From an uncultured Treponema sp. (lineage in GTDB: Bacteria; Spirochaetota; Spirochaetia; Treponematales; Treponemataceae), in NCBI GenBank assembly GCA_934691925.1, contig CAKUTI010000040.1:1-12956 (forward strand): a stretch of 12,956 nt of DNA, written 5' to 3'. A program made the position numbers and the translations under genes. Positions 1-6,068 of this stretch are shown here, piece by piece; position 1 is the first letter of the stretch; the number at the start of each line of letters is the position of its first letter. The notes below the pieces were generated by a model. The model did not search any database and was not told where the DNA came from. It saw nothing but the letters and a program-made list of their open reading frames with translations.

Positions 1-54
1 CTTAACCGGAACCTGAATTACTATGATAACTTTTTCAGGCCCCAGTTAGCATGA
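1..54 (+). CDS. Possible 3' end of an unidentified gene (partial)
   Basis: The first plus-strand frame is open from the window edge to a TGA at 52-54 and would encode the tail LNRNLNYYDNFFRPQLA. The residue mix, rich in Asn, Tyr and Phe with a final basic/Pro segment, looks protein-like. However, a stop-free stretch this short is common by chance. No family can be recognised and no terminator follows. The call is weak and depends on sequence to the left of the window. Confidence 0.25.
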   Translation, partial: LNRNLNYYDNFFRPQLA

Positions 55-374
55 AAACTCGAATTTCAGGCTAAATACGTATTCAACTTAATTTTAAAAT
101 GAAACCAATTTAGAATATATTTAATTCCAACTTGATTCATCAATAATGTTAATCCTAAACTAAACATAGATTCGCCTAGCATAGAATCATAGACAAGACT
201 TGCATGGAGCCACTGCAGGCATGAAAAGCCACTGAGAAACCATATGATTAACATAAGAAAATGGCTAACAGCAACTGCAGACTGAATAAAGTGCACACAA
301 AAAACTGGAGATAAAGTTCAATTTTGGAAGTGCTTTTCTTATGTCCAAATAATCAGAAGAGTATAAATTATTAG
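55..374. other. Gene-free A+T-rich stretch
   Basis: I see no supportable gene here. An 8-bp direct repeat TTTCAGGC occurs at 33-40 and 64-71. On the minus strand a GTG-initiated hydrophobic reading frame (66-296) is open, but it has no convincing ribosome binding site and no recognisable motif, and such frames arise readily in A+T-rich DNA. The DNA directly in front of the XRE remnant does not contain the missing N-terminal half of that protein in any frame I could read. Confidence 0.5.
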
Positions 375-578
375 CAGCAAAGGCCTGCCTTGCCGAAGAA
401 GGATGAAATCTCGCAGATTACAGATTCATTGCAGGTTGACATTCACACGCTTTTTCTTCCAATCGCTTCAAGTTTTGACAAGCAGATTTCAGACGACAAC
501 AGGCAAATCAAGGAGAACATAATAGAAAATCTCAGAAAATTTATTGACGAGAACTTAACGAAAATGGCAAGCGAATAA
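375..578 (+). pseudogene. 5'-truncated XRE-family transcriptional regulator remnant
   Basis: The plus-strand frame is open from just after an in-frame TAG (372-374) to a TAA at 576-578. It contains no ATG near its start; the first possible start is a TTG at 390. The deduced segment LPKKDEISQITDSLQVDIHT followed by LFLP has the spacing of the last two helices of an HTH_3/XRE (Cro/C1-type) domain, where the family usually reads P-x(3)-[EL]-x-x-I-A-x-x-L-x-V-x-x-x-x-L-F. After it come about 35 polar, partly helical residues. A normal XRE domain needs about 40 more residues before this point, including the recognition helix, and they are absent. I therefore read it as a decayed regulator gene rather than a working small protein. 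A short real protein starting at the TTG cannot be excluded. Confidence 0.5.
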
Positions 579-638
579 TATTTTTAGATTCAAAAGGAAG
601 AAATTTTCAAATTTGCGGAAAATCGCGGCCGATAAGCC

Positions 639-667
639 TTGACGTTTTATCACGATTTGGATAATAT
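639..667 (+). promoter_or_regulatory. Sigma-70 type promoter for tRNA-Leu
   Basis: A TTGACG -35 element lies at 639-644. The -10 is either GATAAT at 660-665 (15-bp spacer) or TAATAT at 662-667 (17-bp spacer). Either puts the start of transcription about 7-10 nt upstream of the tRNA-Leu gene at 681, which is typical for a tRNA promoter. Confidence 0.6.
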
Positions 668-680
668 ACAGAAACATTCT

Positions 681-764
681 GCCCGGGTGGCGGAATTGGC
701 AGACGCGTTAGGTTCAGGTCCTAATGAGGGCAACTTCATAGGGGTTCAAGTCCCCTCCCGGGCA
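681..764 (+). tRNA. tRNA-Leu (anticodon CAG)
   Basis: An 84-nt class II tRNA that reads CUG codons. The acceptor stem GCCCGGG (681-687) pairs with CCCGGGC (757-763), followed by discriminator A at 764. The anticodon stem TTAGG/CCTAA encloses the loop TTCAGGT, giving anticodon CAG. A long variable arm GAGG-GCAA-CTTC closes with a GNRA-type tetraloop, as expected for tRNA-Leu. The T arm is GGGG-TTCAAGT-CCCC. The 3' CCA is not encoded. It is the only clearly intact plus-strand gene in the window and has its own promoter upstream and a terminator downstream. Confidence 0.97.
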
Positions 765-790
765 AGATTTTATTCATTTTTTTTTTTGCA

Positions 791-818
791 AGACAGCAAT
801 TAACGGCTGTCTTTTTTT
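791..818 (+). terminator. Intrinsic terminator after tRNA-Leu
   Basis: A perfect 7-bp stem, AGACAGC (791-797) with GCTGTCT (806-812), encloses an 8-nt loop and runs directly into a run of T (812-818). It ends the tRNA-Leu transcript. An 11-nt T run (777-787) just after the tRNA may already cause partial release. Confidence 0.8.
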
Positions 819-868
819 GTCTCCTTTTAAATTTCAATTCTAAAATTAAAAAAATCTTCAAAAGACAC

Positions 869-919
869 AAAAAAATCCCCGGTATGCGGGCTTTTTCAGC
901 GTTCACACACCGGGGATTT
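869..919 (-). terminator. Intrinsic terminator after rho
   Basis: Read on the minus strand, an 11-bp perfect stem (909-919 pairing with 873-883, core ATCCCCGGT) encloses a loop of about 25 nt and is followed by seven T (869-875 as A on the plus strand). It begins about 18 nt past the rho stop codon. The long loop is unusual but the stem and T tract are convincing. It lies back to back with the tRNA-Leu terminator, separating the two convergent transcripts. Confidence 0.8.
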
Positions 920-936
920 CATTTTCTTGATTTTTA

Positions 937-2931
937 TCAGTCAACAGCAGCCGAGCCAGTGTTCATATTCGCAAGGAAAGCCTCGTTGTTGCGGCTTTTC
1001 TTCATCTGGTTCAAAATCAGCTCAAGAATATCGACATCCTCCATCGGACTTATGACTTTTCTAAGAACCCAAAGTTTCTGCAAAGTCGCCTCGTCAAGAA
1101 GAAGCTCCTCTTTTCTCGTGCCTGACTTTTTGATGTTGATTGCAGGGAAAAGACGGCGCTCGGCCAGCTTTCTGTCAAGGTCAATCTCAGAGTTTCCAGT
1201 TCCCTTGAATTCCTCAAAGATAACCTCGTCCATTCGGCTTCCTGTGTCAATCAGCGCAGTCGAAATGATTGTGAGCGAGCCGCCTTCCTCAATGTTTCGT
1301 GCCGCTCCAAAAAATCTCTTTGGCTTGAACAAGGCATTTGAGTCAACACCGCCTGAAAGGACTTTTCCAGAAGTCTGGACAGTCTGGTTGTAGGCGCGTG
1401 CAAGGCGAGTAATCGAGTCCAAGAGAATCACAACGTCGCGCTTATGCTCAACAAGGCGTTTCGCCTTTTCAAGAACCATCTCCGCAACCTGAACGTGGCG
1501 CGTCGGCTGCTCATCGAAAGTCGAAGAAATCACCTCGCCTTTTATCGCGCGTTCCATGTCGGTAACTTCCTCAGGACGCTCGTCAATAAGAAGGACGATA
1601 AGATAAACTTCAGGATTGTTCGCGACAATCGCGTTGGCGATTTTCTGCATGATTGTAGTTTTTCCGGCTTTTGGAGGCGCGACAATCAAAAGACGCTGGC
1701 CTTTTCCAATCGGGGCAAAAAGGTCGATGACTCTCGTGCTGTACTCTTCGGAAACAGTCTCGAGCTTGAATCTTTCTTTCGGATAAAGCGGAGTCAAATT
1801 TTCAAAAGGAACTCTCGTCTGCGCAATTCTAGGCTCGTCAAAGTTCACAGACATGATTCTGAGAAGCGCGAAAAATCTCTCGCCCTCTTTTGGAGAACGT
1901 GTCTGACCGTAAACTGTGTCGCCTGTCTTAAGATTGAAAAGCCGAATCTGGCTCGGTGAAATGTAAATGTCGTCAGGACCTGGAAGATAGCTGTTCTGCG
2001 GGCTTCTTAAAAATCCGTAGCCGTCAGGCAAAATTTCAAGTGCGCCTGAAGCGAAAATCAAGCCACCGTGCTCTGTGTGAGCCTTTAAGATTACAAAAAT
2101 CAAGTCCTGCTTTTTAAGCGCAGGAAGCTCTTCTTCTGGATAGCCGTACTCAACAGCCTTCAAGCGAAGCTCCGGCATGCTCATTTTTGTAAGGTCGTTT
2201 ATAAGAAGTTTCGGCTTCGCCTCAAATTCCTCAGGATTTTCGATTATCTGCTGCTGGGCTGTAGCCTCGTCGCGCGCCGCGTTTCTTGCCGCGATTCTCT
2301 CGCGGTAGCTCATTCTTCGGTAATTTCCGTTCCGGTTGTTGTCCCAGCGTCTGTTCGGCTGGCGGCGATAATAATTTTGACCTTCGCTGTAATTATTTTC
2401 TTCGTTCTGATTTTGATTTTCTGCAGACTGGTTTTCGCTTGAATTTTCTTCAGATTTTTGCTCGTTGCCACTGAATTCCGAATCTCTTGATTCCGAATCT
2501 CTTGACTCCGAATATTTTGATTCAGCTTCTCTTGGCTTTGAATCGTAAGATTCAGGATTACGCGCTTCTGAATATTGCGGTTCAGAATTTGAATTCATCC
2601 CATTGCTTTCTGCCGCTCCGACAGCGTTTTCAGATTCTGTTTTTTCAGGATTCTCCGCTTTTGCAACAATTCGTCTTCGCCTTACAACTCTTGCAGGCTT
2701 TTCAGGGCTTTCATTTGCTGATGAATCAGAATCACTTCCGCTCTGTTCTGATAAAACTTGTGAATTTGCTGAACTTTGCGCAAAATCCTCGCTGTGAGAC
2801 GCAGCCGCTACAGGTGCAGATTCGTAAGACTGCGGCTGCAAGTCAAGCTCCAGCTGAGCCGGCTGCGCATTTTCCTTTTCCACGCTCTCGTCCGCTTTCA
2901 GTGCTGAACGGCGTCTAGAAATCAGTGCCAT
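937..2931 (-). CDS. rho: Transcription termination factor Rho with long N-terminal extension
   Basis: Hexameric RNA-dependent ATPase that releases transcripts at Rho-dependent sites. Its 664 residues compare with about 420 in the common form. Residues 1-240 are a Ser/Glu/Asn/Gln-rich, probably disordered extension with a basic cluster RVVRRRR (81-87), pentapeptide SRDSE repeats near 140-152, and an Arg/Asn/Tyr-rich stretch at 188-222. The conserved body follows: Rho_N helical domain about 245-285, cold-shock RNA-binding domain about 290-365, Walker A APPKAGKT at 418-425, Walker B VVILLDS at 500-506, the Q-loop region [10 protein letters not shown] at 521-530, and the R-loop SGTRKEELL at 603-611. 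The ATG at 2931 is preceded by GGAG at a good distance. The gene is monocistronic: its own promoter lies at 3080-3109 and a terminator follows it. Identity is certain; the role of the extension (extra RNA binding or phase separation are possibilities) is inference. Confidence 0.98.
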   Translation of the reverse strand: MALISRRRSALKADESVEKENAQPAQLELDLQPQSYESAPVAAASHSEDFAQSSANSQVLSEQSGSDSDSSANESPEKPARVVRRRRIVAKAENPEKTESENAVGAAESNGMNSNSEPQYSEARNPESYDSKPREAESKYSESRDSESRDSEFSGNEQKSEENSSENQSAENQNQNEENNYSEGQNYYRRQPNRRWDNNRNGNYRRMSYRERIAARNAARDEATAQQQIIENPEEFEAKPKLLINDLTKMSMPELRLKAVEYGYPEEELPALKKQDLIFVILKAHTEHGGLIFASGALEILPDGYGFLRSPQNSYLPGPDDIYISPSQIRLFNLKTGDTVYGQTRSPKEGERFFALLRIMSVNFDEPRIAQTRVPFENLTPLYPKERFKLETVSEEYSTRVIDLFAPIGKGQRLLIVAPPKAGKTTIMQKIANAIVANNPEVYLIVLLIDERPEEVTDMERAIKGEVISSTFDEQPTRHVQVAEMVLEKAKRLVEHKRDVVILLDSITRLARAYNQTVQTSGKVLSGGVDSNALFKPKRFFGAARNIEEGGSLTIISTALIDTGSRMDEVIFEEFKGTGNSEIDLDRKLAERRLFPAINIKKSGTRKEELLLDEATLQKLWVLRKVISPMEDVDILELILNQMKKSRNNEAFLANMNTGSAAVD
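2476..2520 (-). repeat. 15-bp tandem repeat within rho encoding SRDSE
   Basis: Two perfect copies of a 15-bp unit (2476-2490 and 2491-2505) are followed by a third copy with three mismatches (2506-2520). The unit length is a multiple of three, so copy-number change keeps the frame and only lengthens or shortens the Ser/Glu/Asp/Arg tract in the Rho N-terminal extension (about residues 138-152). Confidence 0.85.
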
Positions 2932-2988
2932 TTAGTTTTCTCCATGAGAATAATAAAGATTTAAAATAAAAAGAAATGACTTTGTCAT
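2932..2988 (-). CDS. Candidate leader ORF directly upstream of rho (18 codons)
   Basis: In the rho 5' leader an ATG at 2986-2988 opens an 18-codon frame, MTKSFLFILNLYYSHGEN, whose TAA (2932-2934) touches the rho ATG with no gap. Its start codon lies inside a short inverted repeat (2975-2989), and the rho ribosome binding site GGAG is within its last codons, so translation of it could influence rho. No clear Shine-Dalgarno precedes its own ATG. E. coli rho also has a short leader peptide gene (rhoL), which makes this worth noting, but the sequence alone does not prove expression. Confidence 0.25.
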   Translation of the reverse strand: MTKSFLFILNLYYSHGEN

Positions 2989-2989
2989 T
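2975..2989 (-). promoter_or_regulatory. Small hairpin followed by T-rich tract in the rho leader
   Basis: AATGAC and GTCATT form a 6-bp stem with a 3-nt loop, and on the minus strand a T-rich tract (about 2962-2974) follows. It lies about 45 nt before the rho start. It could act as a weak attenuator or hold the start of the leader ORF in a stem. The stem is short and A+T rich, so stability is doubtful. Confidence 0.3.
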
Positions 2990-3079
2990 GATAACAAATT
3001 AAATAAACTAAAAAGTTTACATCTATAAATAATTTTCAGTGATTTTTATAAAGAAAGAAAATTAGATTTGAATGGAAAT

Positions 3080-3109
3080 ATTATATCTCTAAGCGATTTT
3101 TATTGTCAA
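3080..3109 (-). promoter_or_regulatory. Consensus sigma-70 promoter for rho
   Basis: On the minus strand a perfect TTGACA (3104-3109) is separated by 18 bp from a perfect TATAAT (3080-3085). Transcription would begin near 3073, leaving a leader of about 140 nt before the rho ATG at 2931. The element lies just past the bactofilin stop codon (3123), so rho does not depend on read-through from that gene. Confidence 0.85.
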
Positions 3110-3122
3110 TATCTCAAAATGC

Positions 3123-3542
3123 TTACCGTGGCTCATCAGATTTCAGAACCATCGCCTGCTTGTATTCGTCAGAAGCGATAGAAAAAATATTCACATCAGG
3201 AACAGAATCAATCATCGAAATTTGACCTTCAAAATCGACATCATCGGCAATTCTGATTCTTCCAGTTTTCACATCTCCGTGAACAACGCTTCCAGAACAC
3301 ATTTCAACGCGCTCAGGAGCGTCAATGTCGCCTGTAACTTTTCCAGAAATCGTTATTGAATTGGCTGCCATTTTTGAAACTGAGCAGACAGCCGTTTTTT
3401 CAATCTCCAAGTCGCCTGTCGCCTTGATTTCTCCGTTGAATTTTCCTGTGATAACAAGATTGTCTGTAAACTCAAGAATTCCGTCGAACTCTGTTTCCTG
3501 ACCAAAAACTGTAAGATTTTTTTTGACTTTTGATTCTGCCAT
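3123..3542 (-). CDS. Bactofilin family cytoskeletal protein
   Basis: Bactofilins (PF04519, formerly DUF583) polymerise through a right-handed beta-helix into filaments or patches at the inner membrane and help shape the cell wall. This 139-residue protein has the usual layout: a short polar N terminus (1-10), a repetitive Gly-rich beta-helix core at about 11-112 with turns such as TGKFNGEIKATGDLEI, SGKVTGDI and HGDVKTGRI, and a short variable C-terminal tail ending LKSDEPR. There is no signal peptide or membrane segment. A GTG two codons upstream (3548) is in frame, but it lies only 3 nt from the weak GGTAG ribosome binding site, so I prefer the ATG at 3542. The gene lies between hup and rho, on the same strand, and no strong promoter or terminator is evident around it. 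It may be transcribed from upstream. The family assignment rests on the repeat pattern and is fairly sure. Confidence 0.88.
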   Translation of the reverse strand: MAESKVKKNLTVFGQETEFDGILEFTDNLVITGKFNGEIKATGDLEIEKTAVCSVSKMAANSITISGKVTGDIDAPERVEMCSGSVVHGDVKTGRIRIADDVDFEGQISMIDSVPDVNIFSIASDEYKQAMVLKSDEPR

Positions 3543-3548
3543 ATTCAC

Positions 3549-3690
3549 AATCTACCAAAAATAATTGATAATTTCAACTTCGCTTTTAAAACAGATTTTT
3601 CGGACTTTAGATGATGACTTTTTTCCGCTTTACCTGACGAAATATCCAACAGAAATATCGTCTAAAAACCGTTTATAAAACAACTTGATT
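3549..3690. other. hup-bactofilin intergenic region with imperfect inverted repeat
   Basis: An imperfect inverted repeat GACGA...TCGTC (3636-3640 with 3658-3662) with partly matching flanks lies about 30 nt past the hup stop. It has no T tract on either strand, so it is not a clear intrinsic terminator. No good promoter for the bactofilin gene was recognised. Confidence 0.35.
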
Positions 3691-4005
3691 CTAATCAGAA
3701 GATTTCTCTTCAACCGAAAGATTCCAAAGATTGCTTTTAAGCTCCTGCCCCGCTCTGAACGCCGCAACATAATGAGGCTTCACAGAAACTTTCTCGCCAG
3801 TTTTCGGATTTCTCGCTTTTTCCCTGCCTTTTCTCAGGCGCGGCTCAAAAGTTCCGAAACCGCGCAGTTCAATCACGTTTCCGTTTTCAAGCGACTCTTT
3901 AACCTGTCTCAAAAATGAGTCAATAGCTTTCTGCGCAATTTTTCTTTCGATTCCAGACTCCGCGTAAACAGACTCGACCAAATCCGTCTTGGTAACTTTT
4001 TCCAT
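3691..4005 (-). CDS. hup: HU/IHF-family DNA-binding protein
   Basis: A small basic nucleoid protein that binds and bends DNA as a dimer. The N-terminal helical dimerisation part (1-45, KVTKTDLVESVY...ALIKE-like register) is followed by the HU signature GFGTFEPRLRKGREKARNPK (49-68) and the beta-arm motif RNPKTGE, whose proline intercalates into DNA. The core ends near LK (89-90). A further polar and acidic tail of about 14 residues, SNLWNLSVEEKSSD, brings the length to 104 against about 90 for typical HU. An in-frame GTG at 4011 lies only 4 nt from GGAG, whereas the ATG at 4005 has a 10-nt spacing, so the ATG is preferred. The gene starts about 35 nt past the rpsT terminator and shows no clear promoter of its own, so it may be fed by read-through. 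HU rather than IHF is likely in a spirochaete. Confidence 0.93.
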   Translation of the reverse strand: MEKVTKTDLVESVYAESGIERKIAQKAIDSFLRQVKESLENGNVIELRGFGTFEPRLRKGREKARNPKTGEKVSVKPHYVAAFRAGQELKSNLWNLSVEEKSSD

Positions 4006-4038
4006 TTTCACCGTTCTCCGCGTTTTTTCAGTTTTTAT

Positions 4039-4071
4039 AAAAAAAATAAGCTATCCGTTTTCGGATAGCTT
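4039..4071 (-). terminator. Intrinsic terminator after rpsT
   Basis: A perfect 10-bp stem, AAGCTATCCG with CGGATAGCTT (4062-4071 and 4048-4057), has a 4-nt loop. On the minus strand it is followed by A and then eight T (4039-4046). It lies about 23 nt past the rpsT stop and about 35 nt before hup on the same strand, so hup expression needs read-through or a hidden promoter. Confidence 0.9.
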
Positions 4072-4094
4072 TGAAAGATTCAGATAATCTTTTA

Positions 4095-4382
4095 TTACTC
4101 AGCAGCTTTCGCAGCGAATGTTGCATTGAACAAGTTCTGCATGCGAGACTTCTTGCGAGAAACAGCGTTGCGTTTTGCAACTCCCTTGCTTCTTGCTGAA
4201 TCAAGTTTTGAAGTCAAGAGTCTAAGCTTCTCTTCTGCAAGTTTCTGGTCTTTTGCGTGAACAGCTTCTACAAACTGTTTTGCATAAGTGCGGCACTCGC
4301 TTTTGATTGCTTTGTTGTGCATACGACGTTTTTCGCTCTGCTCAAATCTTTTCTCTGCAGATGACTTTTTCTTTCCTGCCAT
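4095..4382 (-). CDS. rpsT: 30S ribosomal protein S20
   Basis: Binds 16S rRNA in the body of the small subunit early in assembly. The 95-residue product is highly basic and helical: MAGKKKSSAEKR at the start, the conserved block RMHNKAIKSECRTYAKQF (20-37), then the C-terminal SKLDSARSKGVAKRNAVSRK region (58-77), which match family PF01649 in sequence and length. The ATG at 4382 is preceded by GGGGGAA at about 8 nt. A TTG five codons upstream is in frame but overlaps that ribosome binding site, so it is rejected. The gene sits between tRNA-Glu, which has its own terminator, and the terminator at 4039-4071. A candidate -10 TATCAT lies at 4406-4411 without a good -35. Confidence 0.96.
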   Translation of the reverse strand: MAGKKKSSAEKRFEQSEKRRMHNKAIKSECRTYAKQFVEAVHAKDQKLAEEKLRLLTSKLDSARSKGVAKRNAVSRKKSRMQNLFNATFAAKAAE

Positions 4383-4421
4383 AGGAAATTCCCCCAAAAA
4401 ATTTAATGATAGGTTTTTCAG

Positions 4422-4459
4422 TAAAATAAAAAACCTTGCAACACTAAAAGCTGCAAGGT
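4422..4459 (-). terminator. Intrinsic terminator after tRNA-Glu
   Basis: An 8-bp perfect stem, ACCTTGCA (4452-4459) with TGCAAGGT (4433-4440) as read on the minus strand, encloses an 11-nt loop and runs into a TTTTTTATTTT tract. It begins 8 nt past the tRNA-Glu 3' end. Confidence 0.85.
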
Positions 4460-4467
4460 AGATATAG

Positions 4468-4539
4468 CATCTCCTAGCAGAATTGAACTGCTGTTGTCGG
4501 GATGAAAACCCGATGTCCTAACCACTAGACGAAGGAGAC
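4468..4539 (-). tRNA. tRNA-Glu (anticodon TTC)
   Basis: A 72-nt tRNA for GAA/GAG codons. The acceptor stem GTCTCCT pairs with AGGAGAT (first pair G-U), with discriminator G. The D arm is GTC-TAGTGGTTAG-GAC. The anticodon stem TCGGG/CCCGA carries the loop TTTTCAT, giving anticodon TTC. The T arm is AGCAG-TTCAATT-CTGCT. CCA is not encoded. The TAGTGGTTAGGAC D-arm is characteristic of bacterial tRNA-Glu. Its own promoter and terminator flank it. Confidence 0.96.
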
Positions 4540-4571
4540 ATCTCTGCAACTCCATTAGAGCTGACTTTGAT

Positions 4572-4600
4572 ATACTAACAAAACAAAAAAATTGTGTCAA
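4572..4600 (-). promoter_or_regulatory. Sigma-70 promoter for tRNA-Glu
   Basis: On the minus strand, a consensus TTGACA at 4595-4600, a 17-bp spacer and TAGTAT at 4572-4577 (5 of 6 consensus bases). The predicted start near 4565 is about 26 nt before the mature tRNA. Confidence 0.8.
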
Positions 4601-4622
4601 CAACAAGAAAGCGAATTCTTTC

Positions 4623-4654
4623 ATCGGCATTTTTTAGTTTTTTCTAAAGCCGAT
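4623..4654 (-). other. Bulged hairpin just past the response-regulator stop codon
   Basis: ATCGGC (4623-4628) pairs with GCCGAT (4649-4654), and a second 5-bp stem TTTAG/CTAAA is nested inside it with an asymmetric bulge. It begins 4 nt after the stop codon of the response regulator. No T tract follows on the minus strand, so it is not a standard intrinsic terminator. It may protect the 3' end of the operon message or lie upstream of a Rho-dependent stop. Confidence 0.4.
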
Positions 4655-4658
4655 AATT

Positions 4659-6068
4659 TTATTCGATTCCGTATTCGTCGATTTTTCGGTGGAGAGTTTT
4701 CCGTCCGATTTTCAAGATGTCGGCGGCGCGAGTCTTGTTTCCGTCGCAGTATGCAAGCGTGTTTTCGATTATGATTTTTTCACATTCTTCCATTGTCGAG
4801 CCGAGCGGAATCACGATGTCCGAAACCGAATTGAAGCTGCTGATTTTCTCAGGCAAATCTTTCAAAGTGATTTCGTTTCCAGAACAAAGGACAACAGCAC
4901 TTTCAACCGCATGCTGAAGCTCGCGGATATTTCCTGGCCAGACGTAGCGAATCATCGCCTTGCGCGCTTTCTCCTCAATTTTTATGTTTTCCTTGCCGTT
5001 TTCTTTTGCGTAGCGTTCAGCAAAACTGTCGATAAAAAGCGAAATATCATCTTTGCGCTCTCTAAGCGGCGGAACTTCAATTTGAATTCCGTTAAGGCGA
5101 AAATACAAATCCTCGCGGAATCTTCCAGCCTTGACTTCTTCCTCAAGATTCTTGTTTGTGGCGGCAATCACGCGGACATCAACCTCGATTGACTCCTCGC
5201 CTCCGACCCGCTCAAATTTTCTTTCCTGAAGAACGCGGAGAAGCTTAACCTGAACCGCAGGATTTATCTCGCCGATTTCATCAAGAAAAATTGTACCGCC
5301 GTCCGCAAGCTCGAATTTTCCCTTGTGCGCCGAATACGCGTCTGTAAAAGCTCCTTTCTCGTGTCCGAAAAGCTCGCTTTCAAGCAAAGTCTCGCTCAAA
5401 GATGAGCAGACGACAGGAATAAAAGGCTTTTGCGCGCGGTTTGATTCTCTATGAATCTCGTTTGCGACAACTTCCTTTCCAGTTCCGGTTTCGCCCGTGA
5501 TTAAGACGCTGATTTTTGACGAAGCGACTTTTGAGATAAGCTCGCGCACTTTTAAAATCGCGGGGCTTTTTCCGATGAACTGATTTTTTTCAGATTCCAA
5601 CGGCTCTTTTTCGGCATTTCCGCCGTTTTTTCCAGATTTCTCGTCATAATAGATTTTTTGAGATTCAGATTTTTGCTGCGCAGATTTTATCTCAGGGCTT
5701 TCCTCGCGGTTTTTCAACGCTTTTCTTACAATCGTTTCAAGCTGCTCAAGATTCAAAGGCTTTGTAAGAAAATCGTAAGCTCCGTTCTGCATCGCTTTTA
5801 CAGCCGCGTCGATTGAGCCATGCCCGGTCAGAACGATTACAGGAATTCCAGGCATTTTTGTCGTAATCTGCCGCAAGACTTCATCGCCTGAAATTCCGCC
5901 CGGCATGCGCAAGTCGGTAATCACAAGGTCAATCTGCTCGTTTTTTACGATTTCAAGGCCTTCTTTTCCGTTTGAAGCGAGATTCACATCGTATCCGTCA
6001 ATCTCAAAGTCGGCGGCAAGCCCCTCGCGGATATTTTTCTCGTCGTCGATTATCAAAATTCTGCTCAT
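4659..6068 (-). CDS. Sigma-54-dependent response regulator, NtrC/AtoC type
   Basis: A 469-residue bacterial enhancer-binding protein. A receiver domain (1-118) has acidic residues D8/D9, phospho-acceptor D52 (in TDLRMP), T81 and K103. A Ser/Glu/Lys linker runs from about 119 to 163. The AAA+ sigma-54 interaction domain (164-395) has Walker A GETGTGKE (192-199), Walker B FLDEIGE (261-267), [10 protein letters not shown] (316-325) and WPGNIREL (377-384). A Fis-type helix-turn-helix (about 426-466, [20 protein letters not shown]) ends the protein. The sigma-54-contacting loop reads GAFTDA (239-244) instead of the usual GAFTGA. When phosphorylated it should oligomerise and remodel sigma-54 RNA polymerase at -24/-12 promoters. 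Its ATG overlaps the kinase stop codon by 4 nt (ATGA) and GGAG precedes it, so the pair is translationally coupled. It is the last gene of the murG operon. Targets cannot be seen; T. pallidum homologues are named AtoC, but nothing here supports acetoacetate control. Confidence 0.95.
   Translation of the reverse strand: MSRILIIDDEKNIREGLAADFEIDGYDVNLASNGKEGLEIVKNEQIDLVITDLRMPGGISGDEVLRQITTKMPGIPVIVLTGHGSIDAAVKAMQNGAYDFLTKPLNLEQLETIVRKALKNREESPEIKSAQQKSESQKIYYDEKSGKNGGNAEKEPLESEKNQFIGKSPAILKVRELISKVASSKISVLITGETGTGKEVVANEIHRESNRAQKPFIPVVCSSLSETLLESELFGHEKGAFTDAYSAHKGKFELADGGTIFLDEIGEINPAVQVKLLRVLQERKFERVGGEESIEVDVRVIAATNKNLEEEVKAGRFREDLYFRLNGIQIEVPPLRERKDDISLFIDSFAERYAKENGKENIKIEEKARKAMIRYVWPGNIRELQHAVESAVVLCSGNEITLKDLPEKISSFNSVSDIVIPLGSTMEECEKIIIENTLAYCDGNKTRAADILKIGRKTLHRKIDEYGIE

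Noticed and set aside
66..296. Minus-strand 76-codon hydrophobic open frame starting with GTG
   Set aside because: No ribosome binding site, no recognisable motif, very A+T-rich context, and a composition that fits chance translation of such DNA.
884..1959. Plus-strand open frames of about 170 codons antisense to rho (884-1393 and 1444-1959)
   Set aside because: They lie opposite highly conserved Rho catalytic sequence, are basic/Ser-rich as expected for a shadow frame, and lack start signals.
3636..3662. Inverted repeat between hup and the bactofilin gene as a terminator
   Set aside because: Only five contiguous pairs at the base, mismatches above, and no T tract on either strand.
4412..4460. 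Sigma-54 (-24/-12) promoter-like GC/GG spacing near the tRNA-Glu terminator
   Set aside because: TTGCA is present but is part of the terminator stem, and no GG lies at the right distance. No credible -24/-12 site was noticed elsewhere, though I did not scan every position exhaustively.
4689..5192. Plus-strand open frame antisense to the response regulator
   Set aside because: It lies opposite the conserved AAA+ and helix-turn-helix regions and shows no family resemblance.
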